From the NCBI RefSeq assembly GCF_015594925.2, contig NZ_CP087590.1, forward strand, positions 744,001-808,000: DNA of 64,000 nt, written 5' to 3'. This DNA is from Vibrio sp. VB16 (GTDB lineage Bacteria; Pseudomonadota; Gammaproteobacteria; Enterobacterales; Vibrionaceae). A program made the translations under genes and the position numbers. A model generated the notes under the pieces. That model worked only from the letters and a program-made list of their open reading frames with translations, was not told the DNA's origin and ran no database searches. Positions 8,908 to 17,717 of this stretch are shown in pieces. The stretch's first letter is position 1, and each line of letters opens with the position of its first letter.

Positions 8908-9672
8908 GTGGATTTAGCAACATTAATAGGTCTGATCGGAGGGTTTGCCTTCGTGATAATGGCAATGGTGCTTGGTGGTAGCATTGGCATGTTTGTCGAT
9001 ACTGTCTCCATCTTGATCGTTGTCGGCGGTTCGACTTGCGTAGTTTTAATGAAATTTACCATGGGTCAATTCTTTAGTGCCTTTAAGATTGCCGGTAAAG
9101 CGTTCATCTTCAAGACGGATGATCCTGAAGAATTGATCGCTAAAGTTGTTGAAATGGCAGACGCCGCGCGTAAAGGTGGATTTCTGGCCCTTGAAGAGAT
9201 GGAAATTTCCAGCAGCTTTATGCAGAAAGGCATTGATCTGCTCGTTGATGGTCACGATGCTGAAGTGGTGAGAGCCGCAATGCAAAAGGATATCGCATTA
9301 ACCGATGAACGCCATGTTCAAGGTAGTTCGGCATTCCGAGCCTACGGTGACGTTGCTCCCGCAATGGGCATGATTGGTACATTGGTTGGTCTGGTAGCCA
9401 TGCTTTCAAACATGGATGACCCTAAATCTATTGGACCTGCGATGGCGGTTGCGCTCTTAACAACATTATATGGTGCTGTGTTAGCTAACATGGTGTTCTT
9501 CCCTATTGCCGATAAACTTTCTTTACGTCGAGAGCAAGAAAAATTAAATCGCCGCCTTATTATGGATGGTGTACTCGCCATTCAAGATGGTCAAAACCCA
9601 CGCGTTATTGATAGTTACCTTAAGAACTATCTTAACGAGAAGAGACGTGTTCTAGACATCGATAACGAGTAA
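8908..9672 (+). CDS. pomA: Sodium-driven flagellar stator protein PomA
   Basis: Stator subunit (MotA family) of the Na+-driven polar flagellar motor; with PomB forms the ion channel that turns flux into torque. 254 residues with four membrane segments (about 3-22, 33-50, 150-172, 182-205) and a charged cytoplasmic loop between the second and third. The N-terminus MDLATLIGLIGGFAFV is nearly that of known Vibrio PomA proteins. Start codon is GTG, with AGAGG 6 nt before it. pomB follows after 12 nt. Preceded by a sigma-28 promoter. Confidence 0.97.
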   Translation: MDLATLIGLIGGFAFVIMAMVLGGSIGMFVDTVSILIVVGGSTCVVLMKFTMGQFFSAFKIAGKAFIFKTDDPEELIAKVVEMADAARKGGFLALEEMEISSSFMQKGIDLLVDGHDAEVVRAAMQKDIALTDERHVQGSSAFRAYGDVAPAMGMIGTLVGLVAMLSNMDDPKSIGPAMAVALLTTLYGAVLANMVFFPIADKLSLRREQEKLNRRLIMDGVLAIQDGQNPRVIDSYLKNYLNEKRRVLDIDNE

Positions 9673-9684
9673 GGAAGCGGAACA

Positions 9685-10656
9685 ATGGATGAAGAAGATG
9701 ATTGCAAATGTCCGCCCCCCGGCGCACCTTTATGGTTGGCAACCTTCTCAGATTTGATGTCACTTCTGATGTGTTTTTTCGTACTTCTACTCTCGTTTTC
9801 CGAGATGGATGTACTGAAATTCAAGCAAATTGCTGGTTCTATGAAGTTTGCATTTGGTGTGCAAAACCGATTGGAAGTAAAAGACATCCCTAAAGGGACA
9901 AGTGTTATCGCGTTAGAGTTTAGGCCAGGTAGACCAGAGCCTACGCCTATCGACGTTATAATGCAGCAAACCATTGATATCACTCAGTCTAACCTTAACT
10001 TCCACGAAGGGGAGTCAGCAAGGGCGGGTGGTAAAAATAGAGAAGCTGGTGAGCAGACGGGTGGGCAGTCGCCAGAAACGTCAACAAAGATGAATCAAAA
10101 CACCCAATCGGAATCAGAGCAAGAGCAAGATCAGCAATCGCAGTCTGACGCGCAAGCAGAAGCGTTGGCGCAAGAGACCGACGCACTAGAAGAGACCATT
10201 AAGAAGGCACTCGAGCGCGAAATTGACCAAGGTGCCATTGAAGTTGAAAACCTCGGTCAGGAAATTGTCATTCGAATTCGAGAGAAAGGGGCTTTTCCTG
10301 GAGGGTCGGCGTTCTTACAACCGAAATTCAGACCACTGGTAAGGCAGATTGCCGATCTCGTGAAAGATGTTCCGGGAATTGTTCGCGTTTCTGGGCATAC
10401 GGATGATCAGATTTTAGAGTCAGAATTATATCGTTCGAACTGGGACTTATCATCACAACGTGCGGTGTCAGTTGCACATGAGATGGAAAAAGTGGCAGGC
10501 TTTGACCATGCAAGATTGAGAGTTCGGGGGATGGCGGATACTGAGCCACTAAATGGCAACGCAACATCTGCACAGAGAGCAAAAAATCGACGAGTTGAAA
10601 TCGGTATATTGCAAGGCAAACCGCAGTATAGCGATGAGGTGAGTGTTGGTCAGTAG
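9685..10656 (+). CDS. pomB: Sodium-driven flagellar stator protein PomB
   Basis: MotB-family partner of PomA. One membrane segment (about residues 18-38) carries the ion-binding aspartate, here D23 (TFSDLMSLLMCFF). The C-terminal OmpA-like domain (VSGHTDDQ, LSSQRA, NRRVEI) anchors the stator to peptidoglycan. 323 residues. The linker between plug and OmpA domain (about 118-178) is unusually rich in Q, E and S. Its final 7 bases overlap the end of the convergent response regulator gene. Confidence 0.97.
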   Translation: MDEEDDCKCPPPGAPLWLATFSDLMSLLMCFFVLLLSFSEMDVLKFKQIAGSMKFAFGVQNRLEVKDIPKGTSVIALEFRPGRPEPTPIDVIMQQTIDITQSNLNFHEGESARAGGKNREAGEQTGGQSPETSTKMNQNTQSESEQEQDQQSQSDAQAEALAQETDALEETIKKALEREIDQGAIEVENLGQEIVIRIREKGAFPGGSAFLQPKFRPLVRQIADLVKDVPGIVRVSGHTDDQILESELYRSNWDLSSQRAVSVAHEMEKVAGFDHARLRVRGMADTEPLNGNATSAQRAKNRRVEIGILQGKPQYSDEVSVGQ

Positions 10657-11351
10657 TGGCTAATTTGTCTCTCTACAACTTGATATAACCGACGAGGCCT
10701 ACCGCCTGTATTGTAATTCAACACTAGGCGGATCAGGCCTTCTGATTCCAAAAACTCCAGATAACGTCGAGCCGTAACACGGCTCACATTCATTCGTTTA
10801 CCGACATCCTCTGCTGAGAAATCAATCAACGCTTCTTCGTGAAGGATTGTTTTGAGAGAGTTTAGCGTCGTGATATCGATACCTTTAGGGGTTATGCGCA
10901 GCTTTTTTTCCGGCACTTTTCGTAGTATCTGATCTATCTCACCTTGGTCAACGGTTGCTCTTTGAGATAGCTGTTGTTTGAATTGCTTATAGTCGGTTAA
11001 TGTTTGGTGGACTCGAGACATTCGAATTGGTTTGACGAGATAGTCGATCACACCAAGTTGAACGACTTTCTCAATGGTTGCGGTCTCTCTTTCAGCTGTT
11101 GTCATTACAAAGTCGCATTGCGCCTTTTTTTTACGTAGCTGGCGTATAACGTCAATACCGTTGCCATCAGGCAATGAAATGTCTACAAAGACAAGCATTG
11201 GTTTGTACAATTCAAATTGTAATAGAGCTTCTGCGCAGGTTTCGCTGACCGCAACCACGTTAAATTCAGGGAGCTGATTGATGGTGGACTCAAGTGTGTA
11301 GCTTGCCCTAACATCGTCTTCGAGAATCATTACGGTGTATTTAATTGTCAT
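10650..11351 (-). CDS. CitB/DcuR-family response regulator
   Basis: DNA-binding regulator of a two-component system for small carboxylates. 233 residues: receiver domain 1-120 with acidic pair E11/D12, phospho-acceptor D57 (LVFVDISLPDGNG) and K107, then a linker and a C-terminal winged-helix-type HTH (FSAEDVGKRMNVSRVTARRYL, about 178-200). This architecture is that of CitB, DcuR and DctR. It overlaps the upstream kinase gene by 11 bases, so both are co-translated. The likely target is the adjacent C4-dicarboxylate transporter gene; the actual ligand cannot be read from sequence. Confidence 0.9.
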   Translation of the reverse strand: MTIKYTVMILEDDVRASYTLESTINQLPEFNVVAVSETCAEALLQFELYKPMLVFVDISLPDGNGIDVIRQLRKKKAQCDFVMTTAERETATIEKVVQLGVIDYLVKPIRMSRVHQTLTDYKQFKQQLSQRATVDQGEIDQILRKVPEKKLRITPKGIDITTLNSLKTILHEEALIDFSAEDVGKRMNVSRVTARRYLEFLESEGLIRLVLNYNTGGRPRRLYQVVERQISHY

Positions 11352-12945
11352 TTTCTACATCACTCTTAACCAAGTAAATACTAAAAAGTGTGGTCTGCTT
11401 ATCGGTACGTTCCCAATCAATGCTTCCATGAAAGTAATCAACAAGTTGCTTGACTAAATACAGACCTATTCCACTATGCTCATCATCGTGTTTGGAGCTC
11501 ACCCCGAATTCGAGAATGTGTTCCGCTATCTTATCGGGTATGCCTGCGCCGCTATCCTGAACCTCAAGAATGATGTGACTGCTACGATCACTTAGGTACA
11601 CACAGACTTCAGGGCTGACATTCTTTCGGTTTTGCCATGAGGCCAGTAACGCATTGTCAATCAGGTTTCCAATTATAGTAACGAGTTTCTCTGATGCATT
11701 TTTTTCGTAATTCGATAGATTACTGTCCACATCGACGGTGTATTTTACGCCAATTTCTGATGCCTTATTAAATTTCGCGAGTAATATACTGGCTACGGCA
11801 CTGTCTGTAATCGACATAACAATGTTGCGGAGAACGGATTGATAGCGATCCGTCTCTTGTTGAATAAAATCAATGGTCTCGTCGTACTTGCCTGTTTGTA
11901 GCATGCCTGATATCACATTAAGTTTATTGGAGTATTCATGTGTCTTGCTTCGCAATATTTCGGAGTAATTCTTTAGGTAATTGACCTCACGTTCTAGTTC
12001 GTCATGGCTGAGGTTTGCAAAAAAGACGATGGCGTGACCGAGTAGGCCCTTAGGGGTGTTAATAGGGTAAATGTTGGCTCGATATTTCAATTTTCCAATC
12101 ATAAACTCGCCCTGATGAAACATACTTTGCTTTGAAAGTACAAGGTGACTTAATGAGGAAGAATAGTGCGCTAAGGAGTGGTTTATATAGTCGTATCGGT
12201 TAGATGCACCCATGGAAAGCAGTGTAATGGCACTATTGTTGATGGTGGTGATATTCATATTGCTATCGACAGCGATAATGGCGTCTCGAATACTGTCAAA
12301 CACCATCTCATGTTCGTGAAATTTGTTGACTATAAATTCAGGTTCATAGTCTAGAAAGGTTCGTTTTATCTTAAATACAAAGGCAAAAATGGCCGCAATT
12401 CCCAATAGGTAAACACTCCCCACTATTAGGCCTATATCACTGAATTTCTTCAGAAGAATACTCGAGGTTTTTACTGATAAATAGCCAATACAAATCGCAC
12501 CTATGACTTCGCCATTAAGGCGAACAGGGGAAAAGTTGCGAATGGCTTCACCCAGAGAACCGGATGCAACACTGCTGTATTCTTGACCACTTTCCAGAGC
12601 AGGATAGATATCGTCTCCAATAAAGTGTTTGCCAATCTTGTTTGGAGTAGGGTGGCTTAACCGCATTGCATTTCTATCTACAACAACGATGTAGGAGGCA
12701 TCCGTGCTTGTTCTTATGTCTTCAATGTAGTCTTGAAGATCATGTTCTTGATTTTTATTTTTTGCATCGACAGCGTTAATGACGACCGGGTTATGGGCAA
12801 GTACGCGAGCGAGCTCTAACCCTCTCGCTTGAAAGCCTTCTTGGTGAGAGGTTTGCAGTAATAACAAAATAGCCGTTGTCACGATAATAACAATAAAGGA
12901 AGACGTGGCGATTGTTGTTAATGCTAGATAGCTCTTCAGTTTCAT
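11341..12945 (-). CDS. CitA/DcuS-family sensor histidine kinase
   Basis: Membrane kinase of 534 residues: TM1 about 8-30, periplasmic PAS-like sensor 31-168, TM2 about 170-192, cytoplasmic PAS about 210-310, dimerisation helix with H336 in the motif THEYSNKLN typical of the CitA/DcuS class, then ATPase domain with N box GNLIDNA (426-432), DSGAGIP (464-470) and SGIGLYLV (491-498). In the sensor, R95 and H98 (RLSHP) correspond to the arginine and histidine that bind carboxylates in DcuS/CitA. Probably senses a C4-dicarboxylate or citrate-like compound and controls the neighbouring transporter. Paired regulator overlaps its 3' end. Confidence 0.9.
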   Translation of the reverse strand: MKLKSYLALTTIATSSFIVIIVTTAILLLLQTSHQEGFQARGLELARVLAHNPVVINAVDAKNKNQEHDLQDYIEDIRTSTDASYIVVVDRNAMRLSHPTPNKIGKHFIGDDIYPALESGQEYSSVASGSLGEAIRNFSPVRLNGEVIGAICIGYLSVKTSSILLKKFSDIGLIVGSVYLLGIAAIFAFVFKIKRTFLDYEPEFIVNKFHEHEMVFDSIRDAIIAVDSNMNITTINNSAITLLSMGASNRYDYINHSLAHYSSSLSHLVLSKQSMFHQGEFMIGKLKYRANIYPINTPKGLLGHAIVFFANLSHDELEREVNYLKNYSEILRSKTHEYSNKLNVISGMLQTGKYDETIDFIQQETDRYQSVLRNIVMSITDSAVASILLAKFNKASEIGVKYTVDVDSNLSNYEKNASEKLVTIIGNLIDNALLASWQNRKNVSPEVCVYLSDRSSHIILEVQDSGAGIPDKIAEHILEFGVSSKHDDEHSGIGLYLVKQLVDYFHGSIDWERTDKQTTLFSIYLVKSDVENDN

Positions 12946-13136
12946 AATGAGGACTCAACTTACGGATAGCGACTTCAATAAATATCATTTGATCACGAAA
13001 TATGAGTATAGCGAGCTTTATGGTTGATCTGATATGTGTTGAATCAGTAAATGTGCATCTCTGTACATTTATGCCGTCTTTCTCAGGCTGAATTACCAAT
13101 CTATTACGTTGGTGTTTTTTTGTTTGTGATTTAGAA

Positions 13137-13175
13137 GTTAAAAAGCCATTCATTTTTAATGAATGGCTTTTTAAC
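13137..13175. terminator. Terminator between the transporter and kinase genes
   Basis: Perfect inverted repeat GTTAAAAAGCCATTCATT / loop TTT / its complement, 18 pairs, with A and T runs at the base of the stem. It lies 31 nt after the transporter stop codon on the minus strand, so transporter and sensor/regulator genes are separate transcripts. Confidence 0.9.
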
Positions 13176-13205
13176 TCAGTATACTCAGAGGTTAAATATA
13201 ACCCA

Positions 13206-14537
13206 CTAGGTGAGGAATACTTGCCCTAGTAAATAACCCACTATACATGCAGACACGACCCCGATTATACCGACAGACATGAATGAGTGGTTAAAGTACC
13301 ACTTACCAATTTTAGTCGTGCCTGATGAATCGAAATTCACTGTGGCGATATCGGACGGGTAATTAGGTATAAAGAAGTAGCCATATATTGCTGGCATAAT
13401 ACCAATGAGCAGTGCAGGGTCTAACCCTAGACCAATACCAACGGGTAGCATCATACGCGCAGTTGCCGCTTGAGAGTTAACCACAACGGAAACAATAAAT
13501 AGAGCAAATGCGAATGACCAAGGGTAGTCTGTAACCATTCCAATGATGCCGTCTTTAAATTGTGGTAATGCGTACTTAAAGTACGTATCAGACATCCAGG
13601 CAATACCAAAAATAGCGATTGCGGCGACCATACCGGACTTAAATACCACGCCTTCAGGCACTTTACGAGGATCGGTTTTGGTTGCCAATAAAATAACGCC
13701 ACCAAAAGCAAGCATCATCATTTGAATGATTACTGACATTTTGATGGGCTTTTCACCCTCAACAATAGTCCTAAGTTCTGGAAGCATTGCGACAGCGACA
13801 ATGGTCAACAAAGCGGTAATAAAGATAAGAACTGAGTTGCGAGCAGATGCAGGAAGAACTTCATCTAATGTCGTTGACGTTGTTTTAAGAATTTTATCGC
13901 GCCAAACCGGATCTTTTAGGCGACGTTGATATTCTGGATCGTCATTTAGTTCTTTACCACGGCGTACGCTATACAACGCCATCAAGAACGTACCCGCAAG
14001 TGTTGAAGGTACCGTGACCATGAGAATAGAAACTAATGTAATATCTGCTTGAATATTAGAGATCTGTGCAAGGTAATAGACCACTGCCGCAGAAATTGGT
14101 GAAGCTGATATTGCGATCTGCGATGCCACTGAAGCCGCTGCCATAGGTCGTTCAGGACGAATGCCATTTTTAAGGGCAACATCACCAATGATCGGCATAA
14201 TTGAATATACTGCGTGTCCCGTACCTAACATAAAAGTCATGGTATAAGTAACAAAAGGGGCGATAAGAGTGACATTTTTCGGGTTCTTACGCAGTATTCT
14301 TTCCGCGACTTGAAGCATAAATTTCAATCCGCCAGCAGCTTCAAGAATGGATGCACAGGTCACTACAGCAAGAATGATTAACATAACGGTGACTGGTGGA
14401 GATGTAGGTGGCATTCGGAAAATAAATACTTCCACAACCAATCCAATACCAGAGACGACCCCTAGCCCAATGCCACCATAGCGTGAGCCCATATAGAGCA
14501 TCAGCAATAGAAACAAAAACTCAAGATATAACATCAT
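13206..14537 (-). CDS. Dcu-family anaerobic C4-dicarboxylate transporter
   Basis: 443-residue polytopic membrane protein of the DcuA/DcuB family, which exchanges fumarate, malate or aspartate for succinate in anaerobic growth. Family marks: GGIGLGVVSGIGL near residue 21, RNPKNVTLIAPFVTY, GTGHAVYSIMPII, RPERPMAAASVASQ, and near the end GYFFIPNYPSDIATV and SGTTKIGKWYFNHSF. The GTGHAVY segment resembles DcuB, whereas AISASPISAAVVYY resembles DcuA, so I do not assign a symbol. A DcuS-like two-component pair lies just downstream behind a terminator. Confidence 0.92.
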   Translation of the reverse strand: MMLYLEFLFLLLMLYMGSRYGGIGLGVVSGIGLVVEVFIFRMPPTSPPVTVMLIILAVVTCASILEAAGGLKFMLQVAERILRKNPKNVTLIAPFVTYTMTFMLGTGHAVYSIMPIIGDVALKNGIRPERPMAAASVASQIAISASPISAAVVYYLAQISNIQADITLVSILMVTVPSTLAGTFLMALYSVRRGKELNDDPEYQRRLKDPVWRDKILKTTSTTLDEVLPASARNSVLIFITALLTIVAVAMLPELRTIVEGEKPIKMSVIIQMMMLAFGGVILLATKTDPRKVPEGVVFKSGMVAAIAIFGIAWMSDTYFKYALPQFKDGIIGMVTDYPWSFAFALFIVSVVVNSQAATARMMLPVGIGLGLDPALLIGIMPAIYGYFFIPNYPSDIATVNFDSSGTTKIGKWYFNHSFMSVGIIGVVSACIVGYLLGQVFLT

Positions 14538-14983
14538 TTATCCTTATTTTAAATTGTGTTTTTATATAAATTCGCCTAACTCTTCCTTTGTTTTTTTGAG
14601 AGAAAAACTAGTAAAATTCATATGGTTATTTTTTATTAATACAGTTTATCAATTGATCAAAGAAGGAAATCAGTGTCGCGAGTTATTGTAACTAATTGCA
14701 CCTTTTGTAACTTTTGTAAGTGGATATGTAGTTGTTATCGCTTGCTCCTAGTGATTCTATCTCATGGTGCTTAAAAAGTTGCCGTAGTTGCGTCCTTGAT
14801 TCTTTGGCTCTTGGGGCTTTTATTTTCTTAATTTTTTCGTGAATTCGTGTATAGTGTTGCGCCTTGGTTTTATAGCTTTGTGCTTGTCTACGTTTGTGAT
14901 TTGGCTGCGTGGTTACAGGGCGCTCCACATTCTAACGAACCATCAAATTACGAGTGAACCATCCATCTATTAGTGAACTACTT
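14538..14983. other. Divergent intergenic region, transporter / thiI
   Basis: 446 nt without a credible gene. A palindrome ATCAATTGAT near 14650 lies in the presumed control region of the transporter; it is not a proper FNR or CRP site. A candidate thiI -10 (TATAGT, 14850-14855) is followed by a GC-rich stretch, giving a leader of about 120 nt with three loose copies of GTGAAC/CGAACC just before the thiI start. A 78-codon open frame on the minus strand (14692-14928) is lysine-rich, has no recognisable family and probably is not a gene. Confidence 0.45.
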
Positions 14984-16432
14984 ATGAAATTTATTGTTAA
15001 GCCCCATCCAGAGATTTTTGTTAAGAGTGAATCAGTGCGTAAGCGTTTTACTCGTATTTTGGAATGTAACCTTCGAATTATTATCCAACGTAGAACAAAA
15101 TCTGTTGCTGTATTCAATCGTCGTGATCACATTGAAGTGACAGCTACTAGTGATGAATATTTCCAAGAAGTTTTAACGATTCTTACTCATACTCCAGGTA
15201 TCCATCATGTATTGGAAGTTCAGCAGTCTGAATTTACCGATATGCATGATATCTATGAAAAGGTATTGAAACTAAGTGGTAAGTTAATCGAAAACAAAAC
15301 ATTTGTTGTTCGTGCGAAACGTCGTGGTAAACATGAGTTTACATCAGTCGCGCTGGAGCAATATGTCGGTGGTGGTTTAAATCAAGCGGTTGAAAGTGCA
15401 AAAGTTAAGCTTAGAAACCCTGATGTGACGGTTAATATTGAAGTAGAGCACGAAAAGCTAAATCAAGTTATTGCTAGATACAAAGGGCTCGGTGGCTTTC
15501 CTCTAGGAACACAAGAAGACGTGTTGAGCTTGATTTCAGGTGGTTTTGATTCTGGTGTCTCTAGTTATCTGCATATTAAACGTGGTTCAAAGACGCATTA
15601 CTGCTTCTTTAATTTAGGTGGTCCAGCACACGAAATTGGCGTGAAGCAAGTGTCTCACTTTTTGTGGAACAAATATGGGTCATCAGCCAAAGTTAAGTTT
15701 ATCTCGGTCGATTTTGAACCCGTCGTGGCGGAAATCTTAGAGAAAGTTGATGATGGCCAAATGGGTGTTGTTCTAAAACGTATGTTTATGCGTGCAGGTG
15801 GCATGCTGGCAGAAAAGTTTGGTATTCAAGCCTTGATTACGGGTGAAGCATTAGGGCAGGTTTCAAGCCAGACATTGACGAATCTGCGTCATATTGACGG
15901 CGTTACCGATACGCTAATACTCAGACCACTAATCAACTGGGACAAAGAAGATATTATCGATTTGGCTCGTGTTATTGGCACTGAAGACTTTGCTAAGGTA
16001 ATGCCTGAGTATTGCGGTGTTATTTCGAAAAAACCAACGATAAAAGCGATTAAAGAAAAGCTAGAGAAAGAGGAAGAAAACTTCGATTTCTCTATCTTAG
16101 ATGATGTGGTTTATAACGCTCGTATGATGGATATCCGTGATATTGAGAAAGAGAGCCAAGCGAAGGTGCCAGACGTTGAAATGGTTGCTAATGTGGACGG
16201 AAATGCCATTGTATTGGATATCCGCAGCCCTGATGAAACCGAGGACAATTCGCTCGTCATTGATGATGTAGAGGTTAAGCATTTACCTTTCTATAAGTTA
16301 GCGACCAAGTTTGGTGATTTAGATCAGTCTAAGAGTTACCTACTTTATTGTGATCGTGGTGTGATGAGTCGTCTGCAAGCGCTTTACTTGAAAGAACAAG
16401 GCTTTGATAACGTGAAGGTATACAGGCCTTAG
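14984..16432 (+). CDS. thiI: tRNA 4-thiouridine sulfurtransferase ThiI
   Basis: Makes 4-thiouridine at position 8 of tRNA and supplies sulfur for the thiazole of thiamine. 482 residues, the same length as in E. coli. Domains: N-terminal ferredoxin-like, THUMP (to about 165), PP-loop ATPase with SGGFDSG (about 184-190) and a C-terminal rhodanese domain carrying the catalytic cysteine in LLYCDRGVMS. Start at MKFIVKPHPEIFVKS as in orthologues; an ATG 30 nt upstream is less likely. The E. coli-type neighbours xseB-ispA-dxs are present but separated by pomAB and the dicarboxylate block. Confidence 0.97.
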   Translation: MKFIVKPHPEIFVKSESVRKRFTRILECNLRIIIQRRTKSVAVFNRRDHIEVTATSDEYFQEVLTILTHTPGIHHVLEVQQSEFTDMHDIYEKVLKLSGKLIENKTFVVRAKRRGKHEFTSVALEQYVGGGLNQAVESAKVKLRNPDVTVNIEVEHEKLNQVIARYKGLGGFPLGTQEDVLSLISGGFDSGVSSYLHIKRGSKTHYCFFNLGGPAHEIGVKQVSHFLWNKYGSSAKVKFISVDFEPVVAEILEKVDDGQMGVVLKRMFMRAGGMLAEKFGIQALITGEALGQVSSQTLTNLRHIDGVTDTLILRPLINWDKEDIIDLARVIGTEDFAKVMPEYCGVISKKPTIKAIKEKLEKEEENFDFSILDDVVYNARMMDIRDIEKESQAKVPDVEMVANVDGNAIVLDIRSPDETEDNSLVIDDVEVKHLPFYKLATKFGDLDQSKSYLLYCDRGVMSRLQALYLKEQGFDNVKVYRP

Positions 16433-16463
16433 CGTGTTTGTAGTGAACCGTTTGTAAGTGTAG

Positions 16464-16496
16464 AAAAGCCAGCATCTATTTGTTGGTTTTTTTTTT
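16464..16496 (+). terminator. Intrinsic terminator after thiI
   Basis: AAAAGCCAGCA / loop TCTATT / TGTTGG followed by ten T. It stands 14 nt from the end of the GcvB terminator on the opposite strand, so the two transcripts converge and stop back to back. Confidence 0.85.
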
Positions 16497-16509
16497 GCTT
16501 AAAATATTC

Positions 16510-16712
16510 AAAAAAAAGCACTGCCATAGAGACAGTGCAAAAATAAATACTTTGACAGACAGGTCAAATTAATACAGAAAGATTGGTTTGCATCAATTTG
16601 ATTGATGGAAACCTAGGTAAGTTATACCCAACTCGAATTCGAGATTTGCAAACACAACATTGCAACGAATAACCAATTGGTAAGAAACCAAGCCGTTCAG
16701 GCTATCGTTGCG
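16510..16712 (-). ncRNA. gcvB: GcvB small regulatory RNA
   Basis: Hfq-dependent small RNA that represses many amino-acid and peptide transport mRNAs. Divergent from gcvA exactly as in enteric bacteria. On the minus strand I read the G/U-rich seed region R1 (GTTGCAATGTTGTGTTTGCA, 16666-16647), then the second conserved block ACCTGTCTGTC (16564-16554) and a terminator GCACTGTC-TCTAT-GGCAGTGC with eight T at 16538-16510. The predicted length of about 203 nt equals that of E. coli GcvB. The 5' end is inferred from the promoter and may be off by a few bases. Confidence 0.9.
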
Positions 16713-16718
16713 GGATGA

Positions 16719-16747
16719 AATATAGAATTTCTCTAGCCGTCAGGCAA
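16719..16747 (-). promoter_or_regulatory. Promoter of gcvB
   Basis: On the minus strand: -35 TTGCCT (16747-16742), 17-nt spacer, -10 TATATT (16724-16719). Predicted start near 16712. GcvA is the known activator of gcvB in E. coli and is encoded next door, so activation by GcvA is expected. A TATAAT at 16757-16762 on the plus strand is a candidate -10 for gcvA itself. Confidence 0.7.
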
Positions 16748-16805
16748 TCGACATTTTATAATGCTTCAGATAATAAAAACTAATGCATGGAAACTAAGGT
16801 CTAGA

Positions 16806-17717
16806 ATGTCTAGAAGATTACCTCCGCTAAACTCTTTAAAGGTTTTTGAAGCGGCTGCACGACATCTCAGTTTTACTCGTGCCGCAGAAGAATTGTTTGT
16901 TACGCAGGCAGCGGTAAGCCATCAAATTAAATCGATCGAAGAGTTTCTTGGCCTGAAATTATTCAGGCGTAGAAACCGTTCTTTATTGCTAACGGAAGAA
17001 GGTCAAAGTTATTTCCTTGATATTAAGGATATCTTTAGTGCAATTGCCGAAGCGACAGACAAAGTACTGGAGAGAAGTGAGAAAGGAGCGCTTACGATTA
17101 GTCTGCCTCCGAGTTTTGCTATTCAGTGGTTGGTTCCTCGTCTAGCCGATTTTAATCAGCAAGAGCCTGATATCGATGTTCGCATTAAAGCCGTGGATTC
17201 AGATGACAATTTCTTAACCGATGATGTTGATGTCGCTATCTACTATGGACGAGGTAGTTGGCCCGGATTAAGAATAGATAAACTATATCAGGAATTTTTG
17301 ATCCCGCTATGCTCACCCAGTTTATTGATGTCGACTAAATCACTTACAGGCTTAATGGATCTAAAAAATCACACTCTATTGCACGATACGTCGAGAAAAG
17401 AGTGGAAGCAGTTTGTGAGGAATAATGCGATAGAAGGGGTTAATGTCAACCATGGCCCAATCTTTAGCCATTCGACGATGGTACTGCAAGCCGCTATTCA
17501 TGGTCAGGGTGTTGCGCTTGGAAACAATGTGTTGGCTCAACCAGAATTAGATGCAGGTAGATTGGTTTCCCCATTTGATGAAGTCTTGCTTAGCAAGAAT
17601 GCATTTTATGTCGTTTGTCATGAAAGCCAGGCGGATACCGGACGTATTGCAACATTTCGAGACTGGATGATAGCGAAGGCGGCGAGTGAACAAGAGGCGC
17701 TTTATGATGGCAAATGA
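16806..17717 (+). CDS. gcvA: LysR-type regulator GcvA (glycine cleavage activator)
   Basis: LysR-family regulator of the glycine cleavage operon and of gcvB. 303 residues. N-terminal HTH (SFTRAAEELFVTQAAVSHQIKS split over residues 22-43) is almost identical to E. coli GcvA, and the effector domain keeps DVDVAIYYGRG and GPIFSHSTMVLQAAIHGQG. Start at MSRRLPPLNSLKVFEAAARH; 15 further codons upstream are open but unconserved and would include the promoter. Divergent from gcvB; followed by the DUF423 gene with overlap, then rlmM, the same order as E. coli gcvA-ygdD-rlmM. Confidence 0.96.
   Translation: MSRRLPPLNSLKVFEAAARHLSFTRAAEELFVTQAAVSHQIKSIEEFLGLKLFRRRNRSLLLTEEGQSYFLDIKDIFSAIAEATDKVLERSEKGALTISLPPSFAIQWLVPRLADFNQQEPDIDVRIKAVDSDDNFLTDDVDVAIYYGRGSWPGLRIDKLYQEFLIPLCSPSLLMSTKSLTGLMDLKNHTLLHDTSRKEWKQFVRNNAIEGVNVNHGPIFSHSTMVLQAAIHGQGVALGNNVLAQPELDAGRLVSPFDEVLLSKNAFYVVCHESQADTGRIATFRDWMIAKAASEQEALYDGK

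Noticed and set aside
14645..14665. ATCAATTGAT palindrome considered as an FNR or CRP site for the Dcu gene
   Set aside because: Half sites are in the wrong orientation and spacing for TTGAT-N4-ATCAA and do not fit TGTGA-N6-TCACA.
14692..14928. 78-codon open frame on the minus strand upstream of thiI
   Set aside because: Lysine/arginine-rich, no family pattern, no ribosome site, and it covers the probable thiI promoter and leader; chance frame in an AT-rich spacer.
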